From contig JAEWZT010000007.1 in the NCBI GenBank assembly GCA_023458375.1, forward strand, positions 69,229 to 133,228: a stretch of DNA of 64,000 nucleotides, given 5' to 3'. The position numbers and the translations under genes are program-made. Positions 56,659-64,000 of the stretch are shown here, in pieces; position 1 is the first letter of the stretch, and each line of letters starts with the position of its first letter. The notes under the pieces are model-generated. The model did not search any database and was not told where the DNA came from. It worked only from the letters and a program-made list of their open reading frames with translations. The DNA is from Bacillota bacterium (GTDB taxonomy: Bacteria; Bacillota; Clostridia; Christensenellales; CAG-314).

Positions 56659-59600
56659 TTAGTCTAAGGTTGCAATGGCGTCGCAAAGAGCCTTAACAGC
56701 CTCAAAGTCATAATCTTCAACTAAAGAAACAGAGGCAAGAGCTTTAACAGCGGCTTTTGCAACCTTTATCTTATTCTTCAACGCATTCCAGTTTGTTGTG
56801 CTGTAATCAGCTTGGTCGTAGGTAGCCAAGAGTGCATCAAGTATAGCGTATGCGTCTTCCTTAGCCAGTTCAAGTTCCGTCATAACGGCGTCAAACTCAG
56901 CCTCAACAGCAGTGAGGTCAAAGGTCAAGATAGCTGTTACATCGTCAAGGTTGTTAATTGCGTTTACCTTAGCATTGTAAATAGCATTCAACATAGCTAC
57001 GCCGGCAGCGGTATAATCACTACGATCATATTCGTCATCAAGGTCTTCAAGGTCTTCAAGTTTAGCGTCTCTGGCTGCCTGAATTTCATCGTAAATGTCT
57101 TCAACAGCTTCGCAAAGACCTTCTACCGCAGCGAGGTTATAAACTATAACGTCTTCAATTGTTTTGAATTTGCCGATTTCCGTTCTGGCGGCTTCAATGA
57201 AGCCCGTAAGAGTCGTCCAGTTTTTAACGCTGTAGTCAACCACGTCGTAGTTGCCAAACAAGAGGTCAAGTTCTGCAAGCTTGTCAGCTTTGGCAGCTTG
57301 GAAGGCATCCTCGGCGCTTATGGTGTAAACTTTGTTAACAGCAGCCATAATGTCGGGAATGAGGGCGTTTTCCTCAAGGGCTATAAAGGCAGTAATTTCC
57401 GTAGCGGTAGCGGCAGAGCCTACTATTGCTCCTTCATTTACTGCTTCAAAAAGCTCTTCCCAAGTGTAAGCGGCGGTAACGGCAGCCTTGGCGTTTTTGA
57501 TAATATTGGTCAAATCGGTCCATTGAGCGGCGTAGTAGCTTGCCTTAACTGCGGTATAATCTACCAGCAACGCATCAAGAGCTTCATTTACAGCTTTCCT
57601 TGCAGCTATGAGAGATTTTTCACCATAGTACGTAATAGTGTCGGCGTTTTCACCTGTTCCGCCTTCGGCTTCGTCTGCACCAAGGTCTATTACGTCTGCC
57701 CACTTAAGAACAGCGTTTATCTCGGCAATCATAGCGGTAGTGCCGTTAGCTTCAAACTCAAACTCGTCATATTCGCTTGTCTTGGTGAACTTGCTTACCT
57801 TTGTTTTAGTAGCGGCAACAATGTCGGTTATTCTCTTATAGAAATTACGCGCGCCTGCCCATTCGCCGGTGGAAGCAGTAACTTTACTGTAATCAGTATC
57901 GGTAAGTCCCATACCGGTAAACGCAGTATCAATGGAACCGGTGCCGGTAGCGATAATGGCATTCTTTCTTGTAGCCTCGGCTGTAGTTCCCGTAACGGTC
58001 TTATCCAATATGTCATAACCTGCTTTTACCGCAAGTTCAAGAGCGGAAGTGCCGGCTATAAGAACGCCGCTCTTATTCTTAAGAGTGTCGGTGTTCACAT
58101 ATTCGTCTAAATCTTCTATGTCGGTAAATGCCTCAACGGCAGCTTTAGCGTCGTCAAAGATTTTCTTCAAAGCGTTCCAGTTGGTGGTGCTGTAATCAGC
58201 TTTTGTGTAGTCGTTGAAACCGCCGTAAGCCTTTGATCCAATAGTCATTCCATCATTAAGAAGGGCTATAGCAGCGTCTTTTTGCAATCTAAGTTCCGTC
58301 GGAACAAGGGCGCACTGAACTTTTATAGCGGGGATATCAAGAGCGTTAAACGCTGTCATATTGTCAACAGTGGCAGCGGTGACTATCGCTTTTGCCTTGG
58401 TGATGATGGTGTTGATGCCGTCATAGGGGTCGGGACCTGGATCTTCTTTTAAAATATCAAAGTTCCAGTTGGTGTCATAATCGTCTGCTTTGTAACTAGT
58501 AAGTATAGCGTTAAGAGCGGCGGTTTTAGCAGCTTTTTGAGCGTCTAAAGCATCTTCTTCCTCTAAAACTGCGTCTAATACGTCCCAAACTTTGGTTTTA
58601 AGGTTTGCTTCAAAGCTATTGACAAGCTCAATTATAGTAAAGGAATTAACGGTGGCTTTTGCGTCGGCGATAATGCCTTTAATGACATTCCATTCAGCGG
58701 CAAAGTAGTCGCCCTCAAGAACGTTACAAGCTACTGCGGGTTCTCCTATCACTAAAACTAGCTGTACACCATCACTGGTTATGAAATCGTCAATCTTGGC
58801 ATTTAAGGCAGTCTTGGCATTTGTGAGCTGCTTAGCAATGGTGAGGACAGCATCACAGTTAGACTTAACGGTAGCAACGACAACGGCGTCAAGCGCTCCT
58901 TGGTTCGCGGCGTCAGTAGCGGCCGTTATTGCCGTAGTAACATAACCTTTAAGGGTTGTCCATTCTGTGGTAGTGTAATTAGCCTGTTTGTAGGTCGCCA
59001 ACAAAGTGTTAAGAGCAGCTATCTTAGTATTTTTAGCGGCGGTAAAGGCTTCATCGGCCTTGTCAGGAACTTTGTCCAGCTCAGTTTCTAAAGCAGAAAC
59101 TGAGAGCGCCTCTAATTCAGCTTGGATAGTGCAAGCGTCAACGTCTTCCTTAAATTCGGCAACTAAAGCTCTAAGAGCTGCCTGTCCCGCTGTGCTGTAT
59201 AAGGAATTCTTGTATTTCGGGTCTTTAAGAAGGGCGTCAAAAGCTGCTTTACGGCTAACCTTTGCGGTTTCAAAAGTCTCTTCCTGGTCTATGGTAAGAA
59301 TTGCGTTAAGAGCAGCGGTCAAACCTGTGAGCTCGTGAGCCGCTACTGCGTCTGCATTAGGCAAAGCAGCAATTGTTGCCTTTTCCTTAGCTACGCGCAA
59401 ATTAAAGGAAGTCCATCTCGCAGCACTGTAATTTTCTGAATTGTATTCCTTTAAAAGGTTTGTAATCTCTTCATATTTTTCTTCAATGGCAGTAGCTAGC
59501 TCTTCTTCGCCTTCTAAGGTAAGAACGGCGTCGCAAGCCTCTCTGATATCACCTTCAGCGGGAAGTTGGGCTATTGTAATAGCGGCGATTGTATCTGCAT

Positions 59601-60783
59601 TTGCTTTGTCAATGATTTCTACAATTTTAGCCCATTTAGCGGCGCTGTAATCATCTTCATCATAATCACCGATTAAATCTTCAAGAGCGGCAAGGAGGTC
59701 TTCTCTTGCAGCTTCCAAAGCTTCGGTTTGAGCAATTGTGAAAATCGCAGCGCAAGCAGTTTGAACATTAGCAAGTCTATAGGTTTGCAGATCCGCTAAA
59801 TTGGTATAAGCGTTAATCTGAGCCTTGGCATTGATAATGATAGCTTGAAGGGCAGCCCAGTTTTCATCGCTATAGTCGTCAATATTAATGTCATAAAGTT
59901 CTTGTAAAGTATTAAGTTCGCCGATGAAAACTTTTTTAGCGTCGGCTAATGCTTTTTCCTGAGCGGCAGTGGGAATCTTTCCGCAAGCAGTTGTTAAAGC
60001 GGCTGTGCTGTAAGCTTCAACGTCTGCCTTGATGGTAAGCGCGTCAACAGCGGCTTTTCCGCCATCAATTATGCCTACGATTTGTGCCCAGCCTTCAACG
60101 CTGTAATTAGCTTGAATATAGTTAGCAAGAAGAGCGTCAATTTGGGCTTTCTTGGCAACTTTAGCTTCTGCTAAAGCGGCTGCGGCTGCGGCTGCATCGG
60201 CTTCGGCTTGTTCTTGAGCTAATGTTTTAACGGTGTCGCAGCTAGCCTTAACGGTAGTCTTGCTTACAGCGTTAACAGCGGTAACTGTGGTAGCGCTGTT
60301 TACAGTGGCTTTCGCCGTTGTTATGTATCCGGTTAAGATTGCCCAGTTTGCTGTGCTGTAATTAGCCTGCGCATAAGTGGCTAACAACGCGTCAAGTTCG
60401 GCAATTTTAGCGGTCTTAGCAGCGGCTAAGGCAGCGGCTGCATCGCCAGCGGTGTCGTTAACAGTTATCGTTACCGTAACAGACTTATCATCTACGCTGA
60501 AAGTTACCACAACGGTGCCTTTCTTAACGCCGGTAATAACATATGAGTCGCCGCTAGCCGCGATAGTAATGATGCCTTCTTTGTCCATTGCGAACTTTAA
60601 TGCATCACCACTAATGGCTGCGTCGCCATACGTTGCCTTAACGGTAACGGTAGCACCCACTTCTATTGTCTCAGCCGTTTTATCAATTTTTAATTCCTTC
60701 TCTTCGCAAGAAGTTAACGCAAATGAAAAAACAAGTAAGAAAATAAGTAGGAATACTACTAGTAGTTTTTTACTTTTTTGCAT
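56659..60783 (-). CDS. Giant repeat lipoprotein, surface-exposed
   Basis: 1374 residues, GGAGG before the ATG. Lipoprotein signal LVVFLLIFLLVFSFALTSCE (Cys about 26). Residues 28-110 form a Big2-like immunoglobulin domain (KIDKTAETIEVGATVTVKAT ... VVVTFSVDDKSVTVTITVND). Then about 15 helical repeats of 80-95 residues with the frame A-K-x-x-K-x-A-x-L-D-x-L-L-A-T-Y-x-x-A-D-Y-S-T-x-N-W, resembling FIVAR-type three-helix modules. An Ala-rich stretch separates repeats 1 and 2. Acidic; no sortase or choline-binding motif. Likely a stalk or carbohydrate-binding surface protein; ligand unknown. A 432-codon frame on the opposite strand is a shadow of the repeats. Confidence 0.8.
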   Translation of the reverse strand: MQKSKKLLVVFLLIFLLVFSFALTSCEEKELKIDKTAETIEVGATVTVKATYGDAAISGDALKFAMDKEGIITIAASGDSYVITGVKKGTVVVTFSVDDKSVTVTITVNDTAGDAAAALAAAKTAKIAELDALLATYAQANYSTANWAILTGYITTAKATVNSATTVTAVNAVSKTTVKASCDTVKTLAQEQAEADAAAAAAALAEAKVAKKAQIDALLANYIQANYSVEGWAQIVGIIDGGKAAVDALTIKADVEAYSTAALTTACGKIPTAAQEKALADAKKVFIGELNTLQELYDINIDDYSDENWAALQAIIINAKAQINAYTNLADLQTYRLANVQTACAAIFTIAQTEALEAAREDLLAALEDLIGDYDEDDYSAAKWAKIVEIIDKANADTIAAITIAQLPAEGDIREACDAVLTLEGEEELATAIEEKYEEITNLLKEYNSENYSAARWTSFNLRVAKEKATIAALPNADAVAAHELTGLTAALNAILTIDQEETFETAKVSRKAAFDALLKDPKYKNSLYSTAGQAALRALVAEFKEDVDACTIQAELEALSVSALETELDKVPDKADEAFTAAKNTKIAALNTLLATYKQANYTTTEWTTLKGYVTTAITAATDAANQGALDAVVVATVKSNCDAVLTIAKQLTNAKTALNAKIDDFITSDGVQLVLVIGEPAVACNVLEGDYFAAEWNVIKGIIADAKATVNSFTIIELVNSFEANLKTKVWDVLDAVLEEEDALDAQKAAKTAALNAILTSYKADDYDTNWNFDILKEDPGPDPYDGINTIITKAKAIVTAATVDNMTAFNALDIPAIKVQCALVPTELRLQKDAAIALLNDGMTIGSKAYGGFNDYTKADYSTTNWNALKKIFDDAKAAVEAFTDIEDLDEYVNTDTLKNKSGVLIAGTSALELAVKAGYDILDKTVTGTTAEATRKNAIIATGTGSIDTAFTGMGLTDTDYSKVTASTGEWAGARNFYKRITDIVAATKTKVSKFTKTSEYDEFEFEANGTTAMIAEINAVLKWADVIDLGADEAEGGTGENADTITYYGEKSLIAARKAVNEALDALLVDYTAVKASYYAAQWTDLTNIIKNAKAAVTAAYTWEELFEAVNEGAIVGSAATATEITAFIALEENALIPDIMAAVNKVYTISAEDAFQAAKADKLAELDLLFGNYDVVDYSVKNWTTLTGFIEAARTEIGKFKTIEDVIVYNLAAVEGLCEAVEDIYDEIQAARDAKLEDLEDLDDEYDRSDYTAAGVAMLNAIYNAKVNAINNLDDVTAILTFDLTAVEAEFDAVMTELELAKEDAYAILDALLATYDQADYSTTNWNALKNKIKVAKAAVKALASVSLVEDYDFEAVKALCDAIATLD

Positions 60784-60867
60784 TTTTACTTTCCTCCAAT
60801 TTAATTTTATTTTTACTAAAAGTTTTTTGTATTTTTCCTTTTAACCTAAGCCTCGGAACACGCCGTT

Positions 60868-60958
60868 GCACTATGTATCAGAGTTGCCACTCTTTAAAGC
60901 GAGTAAAAATTTCGCCGTATCCGTTGAACTTTGGTTTTTGCCGCTTATCTCATAGTGC
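60868..60958 (-). ncRNA. Unidentified structured leader upstream of the repeat lipoprotein
   Basis: GCACTATG (60951-60958 on minus) pairs exactly with CATAGTGC (60868-60875), enclosing 75 bases with two inner hairpins: GCGA...TCGC (about 60899-60915) and AGAGT-GGCA-ACTCT (60880-60893). The layout, a closed multi-stem junction 85 bases before a start codon, is that of a riboswitch or other leader RNA. I compared it by eye with GEMM-I/II, cobalamin, TPP, SAM, THF, glycine and ydaO and found no match. AAAGGAGGG directly precedes the first stem on the same strand. Confidence 0.45.
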
Positions 60959-61420
60959 CCTCCTTTACAAATATTTGCTAAGATATATAAATATAAATTT
61001 TTCACCGCAAGGCAAAAAATATTATTTCCGCTTATAAACTATATATATTCCCCCAAACAAGCAAATTTCTTTGCTTGCGCTACATAAATAAGCAATATAT
61101 TGCCTAATTATGTATTACTCTAATACTTTTTTGATAATAAGTCAATACTTTCTTTAACAAAAAGTATAAAAAATATTATGTTTTATAAGTATTGGCGTTC
61201 GCTTTTGAGTTGAATTATGCCCCTTTTTGGCGTTGAAAATATTATATCATAGATTGAGGAAAAACTGCAATAAAATTTGAAAAAACAGCAGATTTAGGGT
61301 CAAGGGAGCTCCCAGCATAAAAACTCTCCCCTTCCTTATTATATATAGAAAAACAGTAAGCTTAGCAGGGTAAAATAAGTTGGAAATTAACGGAAAAAAC
61401 CAAAGTTAATTAGAGCTAAA
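60959..61420. other. AT-rich gap between the two surface-protein genes
   Basis: Contains only AT-rich sequence, a short hairpin (AAGCAAA TTTC TTTGCTT, about 61060-61077) and presumably the promoter of the repeat lipoprotein, for which no consensus boxes were clear. No reading frame was recognised. Confidence 0.35.
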
Positions 61421-61453
61421 ACTTAGCCCGCCGCTTATAGCGGCGGGCTAAGT
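61421..61453 (-). terminator. Terminator of the beta-helix gene
   Basis: ACTTAGCCCGCCGC, loop TTATA, GCGGCGGGCTAAGT: a 14-bp perfect stem sharing its core with 56554-56577. Confidence 0.8.
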
Positions 61454-61503
61454 TAGGTTGGTTGGGCGGTGTGTTTACAGTTACATTTACAAAGAAGGTT
61501 TTA

Positions 61504-61619
61504 TTAAATAATAAAATCAGCAAGCGTCGCGGTATCGTTTAAGTAAAGTATGCCTTCGTCGTCCTCATTGGTAGAAGCAACAGACAGATTTTCCCAACTA
61601 TAAATCTGTCTTAATCGTT
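61504..61619 (-). pseudogene. Probable frameshifted C-terminal tail of the beta-helix protein
   Basis: After the stop of the main frame (INLAND), the next frame continues protein-like: RQIYSWENLSVAS, then TNEDDEGILYLND and TATLADFII, ending at TAA 61504-61506. The composition (Asp/Glu, Asn, Thr, aromatic strands) matches the protein upstream. A gain of one base or loss of two near 61612-61620 would join the two. Confidence 0.5.
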
Positions 61620-64000
61620 TGCGAGGTTGATGTCTATGTAATAAAACATTTGCTTTATAGACGCGACAAATTTTCCATGAAGGAGTCCGGCAACTCCTTT
61701 AAGCTCGCCCAAAAACGCATCTTCTATATAATCACCATCTTCATCTCTTTCTTGCTCAATCCAAACGGTGGGAGTGTTAAGGGTTTCGCTTGTATTTATG
61801 ATTTCCGCGCCTGTATCTAAGGTTAGTATGCTGTCTGAGGTGACATCTTTGCCTTTGCCTATTTCTATTCCGCCGAAGATGTTATTGCTTACATTAAGTT
61901 TACATTTTACAGTTACGGTTGAACCGTTGACTAAAAGCCCGCCGTCACCCTTGGTTAAGGTAACATTTTCAAGCACTATGCCGTTTGAAACATATACTTG
62001 AAGGGCGTAGGCGCTGCTCCATGCCCCGCTTTCCTTGCCCCTGTTTACCGTCAAGTTTTTAATCATGACATTATCCGCTTGAATTAAAACGCCGGATTTT
62101 ACATCTGCGCCCGAGGCAAAGGTTAAGGCTTTGTCATTTCCGTTTATTACAACAGTCTTATCAATAACGATTTGCTCGTTAATGCCTGTTATGTTTCCCC
62201 AAAGCGCAATAGTATCTATCTCGTCTGCCATTGCGATTGCTTCTTTTAATTGAGCTAGACTGGAAACTGCAATTGAAATATACTGCTTACTTTCTTCGCC
62301 AAGTTTGCCTTCTAAATTCACAGAATTCATAAAGGTGATATTTGCTTGGTATATGCTATCTTTCTTACTCATGGGATAAGACTGCGCCTTACCTATTGCG
62401 TAGCCGTTTGCGCTTGTTATGCTGCCGCCGTCAATCGTTATACTAAGTGTAGCATTGTAGCCATCCGTAGCTTCCGCCATTAAGCCGTTACCCGTTATAT
62501 TTGCGCCGCTGCCGTGGTAAGAGGGAAGAGCATAGGCGCCGTCAGCCGTTAAAGTGCAGTTTGTTAAAGTGAGCGTTCCGCTCTTAATGTGTATGCCCGT
62601 TGCGCCCGTAAAAGTGCAGCCTTCAAAGCTATAAATATATCCTGCTGCAAGATAAGCGCCGAGATTGTCGTTGCCCGGCTCGCCTCCTTCAAAAGAACAA
62701 CCAACGGCGGTTATGCTTGCGCCTGCGCAAGTGCCTAACGTTTGCATGCCGCCGTAGTATCCGTAGATTTTAATTCCGTCTAAGATAACAGAAACACCTC
62801 CGTTTCCTTGAACTCTTATACCATAATATAATAAGGGGTTGCTCAGTGAGCCTACGCTGCCCGTCTCTCCCGCGCTGTTGTCTTTAACTGTTACGGTAAG
62901 CGTTTGTTCATAGTATTTACCGGCACTAATAAAATTTGAAAATCCAAGGCAGCCTCCGAAGTTGAAGCCGTTGAGGTCAATTACCAAATCGTAGCTTCTT
63001 GCGTCTGCTTTTACAAACTGGTTAAAATCAGTTGCCGTAGTGCCTGTAAAGGTTATGTCGTTTGCAAGAATTATTGCATCAGCCCATTCAACCGCTTCTG
63101 TAAACTGTGCAAGGGTTGAAATATTAGCTTGAATTACACTGTTTTGAGAATTAATTTTTGAGGCTTTTCCGCTTGTAAGCGTGCAATCGCCTTTGATTGA
63201 AACAGTCGCATACTCAACGGGAGTTACTCCGTCTTTTGCTAAGGCGTATTCTTCAACCGCGTAGCCGTTTGCGCTTGTTATGCTGCCGCCGTCAATAATT
63301 ACGTCTAATGTTTGGAAATATCCCACCGTCGGTTCAACCATTAGCCCGTTACCCGTAACATTTGCGCCGTTGCCATTGTAAGTAGGCGTTGCGTATGCGC
63401 CGTCAGCCATTAGAGTGCAGTTATTGAGAGCAAGCGTCCCGCTCTTAATATGGATGCCCGTTGCGCCCGTAAACTCACAATTTGTAAAGTTATAGGTATA
63501 ATTTCCCGGTAGATAAGCGCCAAACTCAGCTCCTTTGTAGGAACCTCCGCTGATGGTTACTTTGGCGCCTGCGGTTGTCCCGTTTGTTCCAAGACCAATC
63601 TTTTGGGCGGAAACGTTAAGATTTATTAATGTTAAATCAACGTCCTCATTTCCTATTACGACTATACCGTAATCAGTAGGACTAGTAACCGTGCCATTTT
63701 GAATAATTACCGTAGCGGAATAATCTTTGTAAGAACTGTCCGCAAAGTTATAATTCCTTACGCTTATTCTGCCATTTAATGTTTTACCGTTTAGATCTAT
63801 TACTAAATCATAGTCACGGGTGTAGGCGTTGATGGCAATTTCGCTGTTAGGATTAGCGTCGTCAACAGGAACGGTTATATCGTTTAAGAAAACAATTTTA
63901 TCAGCCCATTTAATAGCTTCAACAAGTTGGTCATAAGTCTTTACGCTCACAATTGCCTTTGAAAGGTCTTCGCTTAAATAATAGAACAGCTGATTTTTGC
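61611..64000 (-). CDS. Right-handed beta-helix surface protein (5' part outside window)
   Basis: At least 795 residues; the frame is open to the right edge and a GTG at 63948-63950 lies mid-protein, so the start is beyond the window. Two long repeats (about 63900-63080 and 63110-62350) each consist of a TxxQLxEAxxWADxIxxxNDIT segment, YDLVIDLNG, then beta-helix rungs such as TGIHIKSGTL, TNCTLTADGAYA, GANITGNGLM and IDGGSITSANGYA; a third, shorter unit (SLAQLKEAIAMADEI, VVINGNDKALTF) ends the protein. Pectate-lyase-like parallel beta-helix fold; adhesion or polysaccharide binding is inferred. The C-terminus may be frameshifted. Confidence 0.8.
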   Translation of the reverse strand, partial: KNQLFYYLSEDLSKAIVSVKTYDQLVEAIKWADKIVFLNDITVPVDDANPNSEIAINAYTRDYDLVIDLNGKTLNGRISVRNYNFADSSYKDYSATVIIQNGTVTSPTDYGIVVIGNEDVDLTLINLNVSAQKIGLGTNGTTAGAKVTISGGSYKGAEFGAYLPGNYTYNFTNCEFTGATGIHIKSGTLALNNCTLMADGAYATPTYNGNGANVTGNGLMVEPTVGYFQTLDVIIDGGSITSANGYAVEEYALAKDGVTPVEYATVSIKGDCTLTSGKASKINSQNSVIQANISTLAQFTEAVEWADAIILANDITFTGTTATDFNQFVKADARSYDLVIDLNGFNFGGCLGFSNFISAGKYYEQTLTVTVKDNSAGETGSVGSLSNPLLYYGIRVQGNGGVSVILDGIKIYGYYGGMQTLGTCAGASITAVGCSFEGGEPGNDNLGAYLAAGYIYSFEGCTFTGATGIHIKSGTLTLTNCTLTADGAYALPSYHGSGANITGNGLMAEATDGYNATLSITIDGGSITSANGYAIGKAQSYPMSKKDSIYQANITFMNSVNLEGKLGEESKQYISIAVSSLAQLKEAIAMADEIDTIALWGNITGINEQIVIDKTVVINGNDKALTFASGADVKSGVLIQADNVMIKNLTVNRGKESGAWSSAYALQVYVSNGIVLENVTLTKGDGGLLVNGSTVTVKCKLNVSNNIFGGIEIGKGKDVTSDSILTLDTGAEIINTSETLNTPTVWIEQERDEDGDYIEDAFLGELKGVAGLLHGKFVASIKQMFYYIDINLAND

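Noticed and set aside
56812..58110. 432-codon open frame on the plus strand
   Set aside because: It lies wholly opposite the repeat lipoprotein, has no ribosome-binding site and odd composition; it follows from the low-complexity Ala/Thr-rich codons of the real gene.
61058..61080. Hairpin AAGCAAA/TTTGCTT as a terminator
   Set aside because: Weak AT-rich stem without T-run; left as an unremarkable feature of the gap.

Overview
The window looks like a chromosomal segment of a spore-forming member of the Clostridia (low-GC Firmicutes). The evidence is a DnaG-SigA-TrmK operon, the Firmicutes block yqfC-yqfD-phoH-pgpH-ybeY-era-yqzL-recO, sporulation genes (YqfC, YqfD, SpoIIID, a YhcN/YlaJ-like lipoprotein), GlgC/GlgD pairs, PPDK, strong AAGGAGG ribosome-binding sites, and near-consensus SigA promoters. 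No rRNA, CRISPR array or insertion sequence was seen. Both ends are cut through genes.

Layout. 1-6.9 kb is the right end of an integrated prophage-like element: exonuclease (cut), ERF single-strand annealing protein, small phage proteins, several XRE/Cro-type regulators around two operator-bearing promoters, an ImmA/IrrE-like protein and a large serine recombinase. It interrupts a gene for an ABC-transporter substrate-binding lipoprotein at about 6.94 kb; the matching ATPase and permease follow (7.6-9.2 kb). 9.2-16.4 kb holds a hairpin cluster, a YkvI-type membrane protein, an uncharacterised repeat protein, a membrane protein, the lysine/DAP genes asd-dapA-dapB and a tandem pair of terminator-ended RNA-like units. 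16.4-35 kb is housekeeping: zinc-ribbon protein, trmK, sigA, dnaG, ppdK, recO-yqzL-era-ybeY-pgpH-phoH-yqfD-yqfC, a divergent MreB-like gene with maf (apparently leaderless), a Ppx/GppA protein and a split TauE/SafE pair. 35-45 kb carries a PI-PLC-like lipoprotein, a complete-looking run aroC-B-A-E-Q-K led by a patatin-like and a ComEC-like metallo-beta-lactamase gene, and a divergent TtcA-like gene. 45-49.6 kb has spoIIID, deoC-glgC-glgD and a sporulation-like lipoprotein.

49.8-54.7 kb is the most striking part: a consensus promoter, a convincing cyclic di-GMP-I (GEMM-I) riboswitch, an intrinsic terminator, three tandem mreB paralogues and then a degenerate GGDEF-EAL protein. This suggests that cell-shape/cytoskeletal genes are under c-di-GMP control, with a probable c-di-GMP-related protein at the end of the same run. 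I do not know of a described system with this make-up; that part is inference.

55-56.4 kb is a seven-tRNA operon (Gly-Arg-His-Gln-Lys-Lys-Leu, minus strand) facing a tRNA-Ala on the plus strand. 56.6-64 kb holds two large surface-type proteins: a 1374-residue lipoprotein with about 15 helical repeats, preceded by an unidentified structured leader, and a right-handed beta-helix protein that runs off the right edge and appears frameshifted near its 3' end.
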